Below are positions 46,954 through 59,784 of a stretch of 64,000 bases of DNA, one piece after another. Source of the DNA: Atrichornis clamosus (lineage: Eukaryota; Chordata; Aves; Passeriformes; Menuridae); the NCBI GenBank assembly GCA_013400975.1, contig WBMZ01005375.1:95294-159293 (forward strand). Reading direction: 5' to 3'. A program made the position numbers and the translations under genes. Positions within the stretch are counted from its first letter, which is position 1, and every line of letters starts with the position of its first letter. Under the pieces are notes generated by a model. That model had not been told where the DNA came from. It searched no databases and worked only from the letters and a program-made list of their open reading frames with translations.

Positions 46954-49900
46954 TGTCTCTCAATAGACATATAATGACAGGAAAGAAAAATGCTTCTATA
47001 TCCAGGAAACATGCTTATCAAGAGGCTTTGCTAAAGTATTTGGGATTCCTGTTAAAAACCCTCTAGATATTCTGGTTTTTGGTGTGAGTAGAGAACAGCT
47101 TCCTCACAGAAAGTCAAGTATATTTAAGGTATAGGCAGACTGGACTGTGAAGGGCCAGTGATGGCAGAACTGTGGGTGACTTCAGATGTGTGACTTGAGA
47201 GTGTGCTATAAAGCAGCCTCTATGACAGATCTCTAGGCAAAAAATCACCAGTTCTTAAGCAGAGAATCATTCTGTGCACAGGTTAACAGTCTCAGAGTTG
47301 AGAATGAGGGAGAGTTTACTGTCTTCTCTAAACTCCCAAACATCCTTTCAGAATACTCCTGCTAGGTGGGCATTTGTCTGGCAACCTCTGTTTTGGCTTC
47401 TCAAAAATGTATTCACTTATCCATTGGGCACTGTGCACTTCTAATTTTAAGCTAACACTAAAATGGGCATCAGAGGTCTGTTTTCCATAATCTGTGGGAA
47501 AAATGGTGGGGGAGCTTTGTTTTCACTGAGTTTATTCAACATTTCAGAGTGCCTTAACCATGCACAAGGTTTCTGCTGGATGTAATTATACCCTGTGCTT
47601 TGGCCAGGGGTGTGTATTTGCATTTCTGCAGAGATAGCACGTAAGGACGTATGACACTCATGAAAGACTAATGACCATCCAGTTTGGTGGCAGATAGAAC
47701 AAGGCAGCAGGAATGCACATCTGGCACAGAGGGGACAAGGCTGTGTTTCTATGCTTTGCTACCATGACTTGGAGGTGGTGAGAAATTTTTTTGAGGTGTA
47801 TTAAAATATCTTTGATGACAGAAGCCAGTTCTTCAAGAAGAAAACTCTTTGCTCACAGGAAAGCACTGGTCTAACTGAAACTTCCCATGGGAACCTGCAT
47901 TTCGGCTTCACCACTGACATAATAGTGCAACCACTTGATAGTGCCAGGCTGGTTAAGGTGCTGGATCAAGCAGATTAATACTGTCTCTTTGACAGTGTGA
48001 CTATTCAATATTCCAGGTGAGGGTCCTGAGCTGCAGTTTAGTTTTAGTTTTTGAGAGATGTGTGAGGATCTTTAAATTCTTTAAAAAATTAAAATAAAAA
48101 AGTATTATTCTCACAATATGTGGAATAGGGCATTCACATGTGTTGGAAATCCATCTTCTGACCACCTGACTACCTGTGTTGTCAGTGTACACACTTCCTT
48201 CTTAGTTTATCTCCAGCAATTGTCTTCCTTTTAATTTCCTCTTCCTCTTCATCAGCCTCTGATGCCCTTTGGTGAAACAAAGAAAGGGTATTATTTAACC
48301 TAAATAAGATGATTAACTCTTAACAGCAGAGAAGGAGGAGGTGGAAAAGTCCAGAAAGAAACACTTAGACAACCAAGCAACTCACAGCCAGCTCATGCCC
48401 ACTCTTCTGATGCATTTTCTTTGCTCTATCCACAACCATATATTTTCTGTGACTGCCCCAGAAAGTGTTGTCCCCCTACTCACAAGGACACTTTTTTTCT
48501 ATTTCACATAGGAATAAGCAGAGCCTCTTCTGCAGTTTACAAGCACGTACTATAAACAGAAATATATTGCAGGAGAAAGTCACCTTGCTAACATATGCAA
48601 ATATCAAAGAATGTGAGGATTAGATTAGAAAAGATAAAAAAGAGTTAGTAATGTGAAGAAGTAGAAAAAGCAGAAAAAGGGTGTTCCCACTGCTTTTGAA
48701 ATCTGTCTTTAAATTATTTACTTGGCACTTTGACAGCTCACAATTTAAATTTTTTCATTCATCTTAATATTTAATCACAGTTTTTAATTATACTAGTAAC
48801 TTGAGGCTACTTCTTAACTCAGCAATAGCTTCGTCTTCTATTAATAAATGGCACATATCCTTGGCTTTGACACTTACTTACTGTGAGTGTTTTAGCTTTG
48901 GTGGAACATGCAGTTCAGGACACCGTTACTGCATCTTAAATCTCAAACCTTCTTAAATTATCAGCACAATGTTTAACCCTGATAATAATAACTTAGCATG
49001 AAAATGTTCAGTATTCACTGTAGTTCTTAATGCTACTGTTGCTAAAATTGCAGGAGATCAGAGAACAAGTACTGAAAAAAAAAATCTTATTCCAAAAGGC
49101 ATTCTTCCAGATTATTTTTCTTCTCAGTCTGGAGAAGAGACAGTCTGGTACCTGAGAGCTGTGGGTTGTAAGAATGTTACATCTCCATGTGTGGCTGGCA
49201 GGGTTTGGGATGAAGGATTTGGCTTTTTTTTTTGAGCTGCATGCCAGATGAACTCCTTTGCTGGGGTTGCAGTTCTCATGTGGCACTGATCTTCGTTGGT
49301 TTGGAGGCTGATGGGGAACAGAGGCCATCCAGCCCAAATCCACAAGGGAACAGTAAAAGATCTGGAACTTGCTGACCTATCTACTCTCCCCACAGCTCTC
49401 TGAAGTCTATGTGGCTCTGTGAAGACCAGAGAATGTGTTTTATGAGTTCAGGAAACTTGACCATCTTTCCACTGAGCCTCTGAGACCAAACTCCTGTTTT
49501 TGAAGGCAGCGTGTCAGATAAATTCTTTTTTATAAATCAGCTACCCTCTATTTTACAATGTTAAGTTTTTGTTCTCATCCTCCTTATTGAGAGATTGCTC
49601 CAGAAATTGGCTCTTCTCTTGCTTTTTGTAATTTCCAGCCAAAATTTATTCACAGAATAAATTCTGGTTTTGTTGCCAACATGGTTCCTTAGCTCAAAAA
49701 AGACTCTTTGCTTGATCTACACACAGCAATCAGATGTCTTCTCAGCCTTCATTTTCCCAGACTAAGTGAGCTTGGCTCTTCCAGTTTCCTCTGATATGAT
49801 TAATCTAGAAGTCTTTACTGTTCCTCTTTGGATTAATTTTTGTGGATCGCTGATGCATAGAACTAAGTGCACTTTTCCGATGGACACTTCACCATGGGTT

Positions 49901-50783
49901 GGCATGCAGCACTCTGATACCTGCTGGCCAGACCTAACCTTCTATATATTGTTGATACCAGCAAAAATAATCAGTGTGAACAAAATAGTGGATTTAATAG
50001 AACTTCTAGTAAATTTGGTTAAATCAGACTAGAAGGGCCGAGCCTATTATGCGGCACATCTTTGTATTCATACAGTGGTAACACAAGAATCAGGAACCAG
50101 AACACAGTGGCCCACCCAGAGACTACTATTTGTAGGTCATCTGAAAGGATCAGTACCACAAACGTCTGATGTTTGATGGCTTTCTGCTCAAGGGGCTGGG
50201 CACTTTGGGTTCCATTCATAACGTACTAACTCTCCCCATTTATTTACAGGAGACAAAAATTTCTTTCCTGTCGCCTGTGGCTACAAAGCTTATCTTAGAC
50301 TCAGGCTGAAGCAAAGGTTTAAGCATAATTGGACCAGCGTCAGCTTCCCTGTCTCCCAAGATCCAGTGTTACGTATCCCTGATATATATTTGTTAGTTTA
50401 TCTGTTAACCATTAGAAAGATTAATTAGGCTTACAAGGTCCAAGCCAGGCACTTGCATTAATTTCCACTAAGAGCACTCCATGGTGTCTGAAGAAGAAAC
50501 AGGAAAAGTAACATGCATTTGGTGTCAGAAAAGCAAAGGAAAACATGAGGGGTGAAGGACCTGGAATACCAGGTAAGGACTACAGCTATTGCATCTGGGG
50601 TTCTCACAAAATTCCACAGGCAGAGGAATTAAAGGAGTATTTTATCCCTTCAAAAAGAAAAGTTTCTAATGAGCCGGGTGGGCAAAAGTTAGTTACTCTT
50701 TCCATTAACCTCAGGCCAGAGGCAGTGGATGTTATTTAATAACCTACAATTAAAGAAGAGCAGTCTAGTTACCAGTTTGTGCT

Positions 50784-50798
50784 AAAAAAAAAAAAAAA
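50784..50798. repeat. Poly-A run (15 A)
   Basis: Fifteen uninterrupted A. No SINE or processed retrocopy is recognised upstream of it, so it is listed as a homopolymer only. Confidence 0.95.
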
Positions 50799-51728
50799 GT
50801 CAAGAGAATCACACTCTTTGAAAGAATTAAATTCTGAGAGGATTAATTGCAAGTGAAATATCCCAAAGAGAAATTTATTTAATACTGTAAAAAAATACCA
50901 TGATTTTTGCTGTTTATGGGATCCTAATTTAGAGGTCAGATTGCTGTAGAGAGACCAAAATTGAGAGAGAAACATCGTATGAAATTCCGACTTACATTTA
51001 GAAGCAACTGTGTTGGTATGCCAGGAGAACACTTTTGGATGAGAATGCAAGTTTTAGAAAGAAAAGAGGTGATGGTACAGTAGATTGGGCTGACAAACAA
51101 GCCTTAGTAAAGAAAACAAAGGATTGACAAAATAGTATAAAAGGCCCTTCAACAATTCAGTTTTCACATGGAGTGAGTGTTTACATTTGTCAGAAAGAAT
51201 GGGGAACAAAGCAATGCCTGGCCTTTGATAGAGCTACTATTTTGCCAAGAAACAAAGATATCTGTGGGAAGATGTACCTAGAAGGAAATTAAGTATAAGT
51301 ATTCTGCACAGCAAAGAAGATTTTTCTGTGGAGATTGCTCAGATAGAGCCCTATTTCAGATGACTGAAAAGTGCCCTTGAACATGAATGGTATTGTTGTT
51401 GCTTATAAATTGGATATTGATACCTAGATCAATATGAAACCTTAAAGCAGTTTGAATACAAAGAAAAAAGTCCAGGTTATACAGTGACAAAGTCAGTTCA
51501 ATAACAGCTGTATACAAACTAAATGTAATTCCAAAGTAATCTCTTGAAAACATAGAATTTTACTTATTGAGGGAGATAGAAGCTGGAATGTGGCTGGTGC
51601 TTGTTCTCACACGGAGAATGTATAAGCTAGAAGGCCAAAAGCACTTGGGGATAGAAAGACAAACAGATTTTAAAACTCCAAACTAAATTAAGATATATAC
51701 AGCAAAAGAAAAATTAGGAGGGAAATTT

Positions 51729-51762
51729 CACACACACACACAGACACACACACACACACAGA
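51729..51762. repeat. (CA)n dinucleotide microsatellite
   Basis: About 34 bases of CA repeats interrupted once by a GA unit. Confidence 0.97.
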
Positions 51763-54716
51763 GAATTAGGATAGTCGTGACAGTTGTAAAAGAACACTGA
51801 GGAAAATGTAGAACAAAAATCACAAGTATTTTAACACTTGCATGAAGAAAGAAACTTTCTATCCATGATCATGGCATCCATTATATGTTATCCATTATAT
51901 ATTTTGGAGATTTTAGAAACAAATGTCCATTACAAAGGAAAAAAATGGTCCAGTTGTCTCAGTGCACACTTACAACACAAAGAGATAAACCACAACCTGC
52001 TAAAACTTTCCTGTCCATGGGAAATTCCTTATACAGTGTTTTCAAGTCACTGTTTACTAGATCTCTTTGATGAAAACAGACATAACAACACTCTTTCACC
52101 TCCAAGAATTACTGAAATAGAGAGCACTTCACAATGTTTAACATATATATACTATTGTAATGAAGCCAGTGCACACATCTTCCCTATCTATACTTGGTAG
52201 TCTGTACTAGAGAGAAAATATATATTAAGGACTAAATGAATAAGCCACTTTAAATAATTGGAATGCCCTGCATGCTAAATTAATATGTGACTATGTTTTT
52301 GCTTGGTTCATACACTGATTTTGAGTATGACGGGTGATTTCTATCACAGTTCTACACTATCCAAACCCAAGATGCATACACTTCTTTCAGACACACTTTT
52401 TATTAGTGTTTGCCTGCTGTGCTTTCCTGCAGCTGGTGTTTTCTGAGAGCTGTGCTCTGCTGAACACCCATGGCAACTTCTTAAGTGGGTAGGCTACTTC
52501 TGTGTCATGGTATGTGGGAGTGCTTCCCATTTCCCTTGGCTCAGAAGCAGATGCAGGCTGACTGTCACTGCTGCACTGGGGCAGGGCCCAGGTGTGCATC
52601 AACCCCTTGTCCCTGTATCTCTCAAACCCAGTTCCCATGCCAAGGAGAGCCCAGGCCCCAGCTGGAACATGAGCCACGGCACGTTGTAGCCGGGCGTTGG
52701 TCTGAACACTCCGTGGAGCAGGACCCTGGGGCGTGCCAAGGCATGCACGGGAGCATAAATATAGACACTGACATAGATAATGTGAGAACCGAGGGCTCCA
52801 AGTTTTCAGGCTTCCTTTGAAGTCGATGGGAATTTGCCTGAATAAGGTACACATAAAGATGGAATAAAAGTGTTCGGTTTTGGCCTGTTAGGACATGGGT
52901 GCCAATAGAAGATGCTTTATTGCTGAAATCATAAGAAGCTAGCTAACTATTTGGGGCTTAAGAATACTCCACCCAATGGCTTGCTGGTTAAAGCATTCAC
53001 AGGGAGGTAGAAGATGTGAGCATAGATCTCCTCTCCCATTTCCTGAGTGGATTTTTCAGCTACTGACTTGCTGCACCAAGAGGTGCATTTGTTCTCTCCC
53101 TTTTTCCTCCTGCTCTTTCAATTTTTCACTCTGTCCCTGTCAAGCACTTTAAAAAGCCCACCGAAACAGCATTTGGAATCTGACGTGTGGACAGTTCCTC
53201 CCTCGAGAGATTTAAACCCCAGAGTTTGACAGGGTTTAGTACACTTCCTTTTCTTAGAGTTGCTCAGTGTCTAGCTGCTAGCAGTTCCTGGAAGACCACT
53301 GTGAGTTCCTCTCGTGGGTGACTGACCGGCCCCATAGAGGGAACTCAGATTCTAACTTTGGTCTGCATCTGCTGTGTTTAGCTAAAGCTCAGTGCATCAG
53401 TGCCAAGCATGGTGACTCTGTGTTGACTAAGCACAAAGCCCAGAAGAGCTGAGGTGAAATCACAAGAGATAATGACCATAAAGAGAGGCATAATGATGGC
53501 TGACTTTATTTAGTGATGTAAATAAAATGTGCTCCATCAATACGCAGTAACTGATGAGATGTGAATCTGGACTGGAAGAAAGACAGGGTCACTTAGCCTT
53601 GTCCTCCTTTATTGAAGGCAACTAGACCATGTAATTCCTTTCACAAGCTGGTGACCCTCCAGCCTGCAGCTTGACATTATACATGCTGTAGCACTAATAG
53701 CTAGATCTTTTAGCTAGGGTATAAATGCAGTATATGTAGATAAAACAGGTGTCTTGTATGTGCAAGAGGTGTATTGAAGGATGCTTGCTGTTGGAACATC
53801 AGTAGTTGTTACACAGAGCTTTAATGTTAAGAGAAACGTGACTGGGTGTGATGCTTCAAATATAAGTTGTGTTCTTTCATATATAGCTTGCTGTTAAATA
53901 TTCCACACAGCAGCTACTATGCTTATGTTCTTCCCTAAGTGGTCATTTTGAATGGTGAGCAGTTCAGCAGTTATTGACAAGGTGTTTTCTTGTCTAAAAA
54001 TAGAGGAATGTGTGGATTCCTGTACACAGCAGGTAGCCAAGTAATAATGAAAGTGATTGATGAGAAAAAGCTTGCTTTCTACTCTCCTGTCATCAACAAC
54101 CTATTGGGATCAAGAGCACACTGGGATAGAAATTAATCTTCCTTGAGTTATTCTAAGCAGTCAACTGATAGGAGATTTCTTTGATCTCATTCAATTGAAA
54201 TTGATTAATTCTGTTAATTACTCTGTTTGAACTGAGTTAGCAGGAATTTTCTGCGTGTTGCAGCATCCTTGATGGTTTGTCTTCTTGCATGCCAAACAAG
54301 TAAACTTGGTAAAGAATCTGAAAGGAGATGCTGTCAATGTAGTGTTTGCTGACTAAGATTGATAACGACTATCAGTGATAAATATCTGTAGAAATAACCA
54401 GAGGTAATTTGTTTCTGAACTTGGATTTTTTTATTTAAACTATCATTGGTTAAAATACATAAACAGTCCTTGGAGCAGGAACTCATGAATTTCTCTGCCA
54501 AGTAAATACATAATCAGTAAACTAGGAATATTTTCTCTCCTTCTGTCCTTTTCCCACCTCATGAATCCTTAAATCTACAGGAAGAACTGGGATTATATTA
54601 GAGTTTTTAATGCCATGGATTATGGGATTGTCATAAACCTAGGAAGGTCTGTCAAGTTAAATGTCATCTCCTTATTCCTTATGTCTGCCAAGAAGGTTGC
54701 AATTAACATTAATAGT

Positions 54717-54734
54717 GCAGGACTAATGTCCTGC
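54717..54734. repeat. Small perfect hairpin
   Basis: GCAGGAC and GTCCTGC are exact reverse complements around a 4-base TAAT loop. No associated RNA gene is recognised. Confidence 0.85.
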
Positions 54735-56793
54735 CTGGAATCTGCTTTTTTCCAGTTACCAGACTGAATCTCATGAGCTAGAGGAGATATTTAGTGTGCT
54801 TGAGACTGTACAAACAGACTGACATACACTGAAGGATTTGCCACGTACTGAGGACATGGCTGCCTAAGGTTTGTCAGCCACCCTGAAATCCATCTTTCTC
54901 TATCTAGCTTTCAGTCAAAAAGAAACGTATGCTAAAATGTTAATACTAAAAAAATAATCAATTACTCTTTCTGGAGAGAGGTATGAGAAATGAAACAATA
55001 AAACATGTTGTAGGTACATCTTCTTCTAGTTAAGCTTCAAAGTGATTTGTCTTTCCCATGTATCTAGTAGGCACTTAAGCCAAAATAATTTCCGAAATAA
55101 TTGCCACAGCCCTCTGGTGCTGGCACCCAGTTCTGTTGCATCCTGCCTCTCACAGGTTGATCTCTGCTCTATAGAGATGCCTTTGGAGTGCCCTTCTGTG
55201 ACACTGTAGCTCAGCTGGAAGTCAGCAGCTAATTGACTCTGAAGAAACCCTTTATGCAAAAGGAAGGCAAAACATCATGACAAGCTCGGTACTTGCTCTG
55301 GGGGTAAACAGGTCATTTACCTGTTTTCAGTAAAATTCTTTCTGCTGATGTCAAGGAAGGTTAAACTTGCTAAGCACTCATGTGGAGTATATTACTATTT
55401 ATAACACTCAAGTGTAAAACATCTTTTGCACAAATATGTAAGTGAGAACAACAAATACAGCTCAGTAGTATTTCCTAGAGACAGTGCACTGCAGTCCAGT
55501 CTTGTGTGGATCAGTGATCTCTAAGCATGGCTTGCTTAAACTGGAGTTGCTTGAACACTGGAGGGATAGGCTCTCTCTAGGGCTGGTAAAGATGTGAATT
55601 TAAATGCCTTTATGCAGAAGAAATACTTAGAGACCCTTTTCCCTTATCCTGAGAGAGTCTTGCAATCATGGCCCTATTATGTAAAATCTGGAGGCTCTTT
55701 TATTTATGTTTTAAAAGAAGCTGGTAACTATATCTTTTGTATAAAATTTGTTCTGCTAGCCTTCCAGAAAAGCCAAATAAACTCCCCTGAGGAGATAAGT
55801 AAGGAAGGCTTATTTTCTGGATCAGTTGGGCATAAGAAAACCATTAACGTTGAGCAGCATGGCGGGAAGTGTGTTTGTGTCCAGAAGCAGAAATGTTGTT
55901 AAAGAACACCAGTGGTGAAAACTGAGCCACACAGAAATTGAAAGAAATAGGTTTTTCAGGATCACTATTTTACATATAGACACCCCTGTCCAGGTCAGAT
56001 GTCACGTCTGTCACCTGCACAATGATATAAGGACCCCTAAAGCAGCTGAAGGAGAGGTAACTCCAGAACTGGTGGCAAGAAATACAGGCCATGGACGTAC
56101 CCCTCATGCCATGCTGAGTGGTCAAAGTTCCCAGTCGGAGTGTGCTGCTGGGAAGACCATACCTGCCCTACCTTTGGAAGCTGGCAACACTTTTGTGTTT
56201 TGCTGTACAACCTCATGCATGCAGCAGCTTGCTCTGGATTCCCACACCGCTCCTTGTGTGGGGTGCTGCTGCGATGTACAGAAGATGTATCCAGGATATC
56301 CAAAATCCTTTACATCTGGGTTACATGTATTTTTGTAGATTTGCTAGCAGGATACAGGACACACTCCCTGTGACTCTGTCAGTTAGCAATAAGGAATGCT
56401 TTTTGCCACAAATCTATTTTACAAGTTACAGTATTGTGATCAGAGCTGACTTTCCAAAATACTCTAGGCAATTTTTATGAGTTAGTAAAATCATCAAATT
56501 TTCTCTCTAAAATAAAGAAATTGCCAATGAGTCCCCAAGAATCTGGTGCAAATATTCGGCCTGAGGCTTCCTTACTCACTGCTTTTGTTGTATTTCTTTC
56601 ACTGAGATACTCTTACTGGATAAAGCCTTAGGTAAATTTTTCGAGTCATAATCCCCTTCATATCCAAAGTTGTTATGAGAGAGAACATGAAAAGCTAAGA
56701 AAATAATAATTTCAGGAATTCGTTTCTTAATGGCTTTTCTATTAACTTTTTCCTGGCAATCATGCTTATTAATTTCGTATACACCCCTTTTTA

Positions 56794-56816
56794 ACACACA
56801 CACACAGAGACACACA
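56794..56816. repeat. (CA)n microsatellite, interrupted
   Basis: CA repeats with a GAGA interruption, about 23 bases. Confidence 0.92.
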
Positions 56817-59264
56817 AAATCACAGAAAATTTATATAAATTGTTATAGGGGGTCACCTATGCTATATCTGTTGCCAATTATAAATAATTTGGAAAAATAA
56901 TTCTTTTTGTTGAAGAGTACCTTTTACACTAACATAATGATATTTAAAGAATTTTATTTGCCCATTTATGTGATGGGGCAATCGATATTTTCAGGCAAAT
57001 GATTAAAAAAATATTAAGCTGCTGAGAATTTTAGAAATAGAGCAGCCTTTATGTTCAGGCTGCTAATATGTCATGGAAATTTCATAATATTAATTTTAGC
57101 TGTTTTATGTGAAGGGATCATACAAAATAACTTTCTCACCAGTCACAGCCCTAAGTGCATCTGGTTCTATTTGGTGCCTCGGGTATTACATCTGGCGTGT
57201 ATTTATATTTGCTGTGCAAAGAGGAAAATGTGGGCCAATCTTCTGCTGTATTTTCTACCTATATTTTCCTTGGAGCTGGAGACCAGCTTTTAATGTTCCC
57301 TCTACCAACTGAAAATAAAACTGAAAACTGCACAAAACCATGGCTCAGTTTGCTTGCATGCTTAACATCAGTGGCAGGACACAACAGAAAAACCTTTTTT
57401 TTCTAGCAGAAGTATTTAGATTAGCAGATACTTTAAAGCTGAAAAATGAGTATGAACCTCTTCTGCCAACACAGTCCATAATTGCCAGTCAAAGATTAAA
57501 TCACTAAGCCCTGAATTTCAAGATTACACTTTAAAGAAAATAGAAGGAAGTGTCTTCAAAGATGGAAGTGCTGAGCAATGCCAGTGCACTATGCATCTGA
57601 ATGGTAGCAATTTATGCTTCTTTCTGCCCAAATACCTTATGAAAAGTAGGCTCTGCTCACCCAACTTTCTGCCTGCATGGTGTTAGTGGCATCTCTATCA
57701 CAGCAGAAAGAACAAGACTTAGACAAATTAGTGAATTAAAAAAAAAATTTAAAAGTCTACCAAATGCTATCTTTCTCTAAAAAAATCCATAGCATCCTTT
57801 TCAGACATATTTATATGAAGCTGAACACAGAGTTTGCCAGAAAACAGTCTCTTGTGCATGTTTGAAAATAATTCATAGATTTCATTACAATTTTATGGCT
57901 AAAGCCAGGTAGAGTCTGGTGGTTTTAAAACACAGATGATACTTAATGTTCTCCTTTTTCATCTTCTTGTTAGTATTCTTTATTTCTGCTAGCATATTCT
58001 TTCATTATCCCTGCATGATACTTATTTAGTATTGCCAGGGCTATTTTCTCTTTTCTTCTCTTCTCTTTGTCTGGTGTGTTTTGTTTCTTCCAAATCTTAT
58101 TTGTGGATTACTCTAAAAGAAAACAGTAATGCTATTTTGGGCGATTTCCAGTGTCCTCTGTCTGTATTTTATTTTATTTACAGATTGTCATGTCATAGGC
58201 CTGTGTCACTTATTCCAGAGTTCCCTAAAATGTGGATATAGTACTTTACAAATACAAAAAGTCCTCAGGTCCTCAAAATATGGTTGAAAAGTAAACACCT
58301 GCTTACTTACTCAAAGAAAACTACCTTTAGAATCAGCACAAACTTTGGCCATTCTCTTCAGGCCTGAGGTGTGCAGTCGTATGTACGTTTTCTCTTTCAA
58401 ATTACTCCCTGTTTTTTCCAGTCTGCAAAGACAATACAGAGATTAGATTTCCATCTCATAAATCATCCAGTAGCACCATGAAAATCAGTTCCATGATTGG
58501 TATTAATGGGTGTGGACAGACAGATACAAGATCTAGATATTCCCATTGTCAGCCTCCTGCTTTGAAGAGACCACAACTGCAAAAACAGTAAACCAATTAC
58601 AAACCAGCAATTCTGTAGAACATTTTGGTAATTACAGAAAAGCATTTTGTAATCCTCTCAAAGCACTACTAGCTGTCCCTCAAGGAGATCAGTAATTCAA
58701 AGTAGTAGTAAGTTTTTTCTGTGCATAAATAATCCATAATAAAGGTGACATATGGCGACTCACATTTATCATTGATGAGAATGGCATTGAAAGTTAGTTA
58801 TAATCATTGCTTCTGAAGCTGTCCAAGCATAATAGATTTGTGAAAACAAATATGAGAAAACAGTGGCAGAACATGTGATAAATAAATCCCATTAGGTCCA
58901 GTAACACGACACAGGCAGGGAGGAAACCCACTGGGAGATTTGCAAGTCAGTAAAGAAAAATACACATTCACAATATTAGTTACAACAGTGAATACTTTAT
59001 GGGTTCTAAAACAACTTCCCACTTGCTGCAAGTGGATAAATAGATAAGACTTACTAGCAATGGAAAGAATTAGAACCTAATTAAAACTGACAACTGAGCT
59101 GTATGAAAATAGATGGGCACATGTAAACATTTTTTCTAGTAATTGATGAGGTGAGAAACAATGGCTTTTCTGCCAAATAAATAATTTGTCACACTGTAAG
59201 ACAGACACTCATGGTAGATATAATAACTTGCTAGTGGGGTAGAGCTCATTAATATTATGCAGTG

Positions 59265-59779
59265 CAGTCGACACACTGGAGGGAAGGGGTGCCATCCAGA
59301 GGGACCCTGGCACCCTTGAGAAGTGTCACTCAACATGATCTGGCAATGTGCACTCACAGCCCAGAAAGACAACCAAATCCTGGGCTGCATCCAAAGGAAC
59401 GTGGCCAGCAGGTCAAAGGAGGTGATTCTGCCCCTCTGCTCTGCTCTGGTGAGACCCCACCCGCAGTGCTGCATCCAGTTCTGGTGCCTCCAACATAAGA
59501 AGGGCATGGACCTGTTGGAGCAAGTCCAGAGGCCACAAAGTTGATAAGAGGACTGGAGCACCTGCCATACAAAGACAGGCTGAAAAAGTTGGGGCTGTTC
59601 CTCCTGGAGAAGAGAAGATTGCCCGGAGAACGCATAGCAACCTTCCAAGGCCAGGCAGGATACAGCCTTGAGCAACCTGGTCTAGTGGGAGGTGTCCCTG
59701 CCTGTGGCAAGTGGATTGGGATCAGATGATCTTTAAAGTCCCTTCCAACCCTTGACCCTCTATGATTCCATGATTCTGT
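59265..59779 (+). mobile_element. CR1 LINE, sense, with an internal deletion
   Basis: It starts with the CR1 CAGTCGACACACTGGAGGGA-like segment and continues through GGTGATTCTGCCCCTCTGCT, CATCCAGTTCTGGTGCC, GGGGCTGTTCCTCCTGGAGA and GAGCAACCTGGTCTAGTGGG. It ends in a degraded octamer tail (TATGATTCCATGATTCTG). Near 59640-59655 it jumps from the AACCTTC motif straight to CAAGGCCAGG. Comparison with the copy at 45018 shows about 215 bp missing. Another stretch seems to be missing near 59330-59345. The frame is broken, so the copy is dead. Antisense frames of 118-179 codons across it are repeat artefacts. Confidence 0.95.
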
Positions 59780-59784
59780 AATAC

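Larger units (their letters stand above)
45605..59260. other. Long non-coding stretch, no recognised gene
   Basis: Contains microsatellites at 46935-46953, 50784-50798, 51729-51762 and 56794-56816. A G+C-richer part (52480-52800) has overlapping frames on both strands and a dispersed motif at 52817-52848. A plus-strand frame at 55594-55902 (102 codons, GTG first) has a protein-like composition but no splice support. A homeodomain-type AT cluster lies at 54190-54220. I see no further transposon. Confidence 0.5.

Noticed and set aside
52387..52854. 155-codon minus-strand frame in a G+C-richer patch
   Set aside because: Overlapping open frames exist on the plus strand, there is no acceptor/donor pair, and part of the patch carries the dispersed amniote motif.
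59136..59710. Minus-strand frames of 75-179 codons
   Set aside because: They are antisense readings of the CR1 copy and its flanks.
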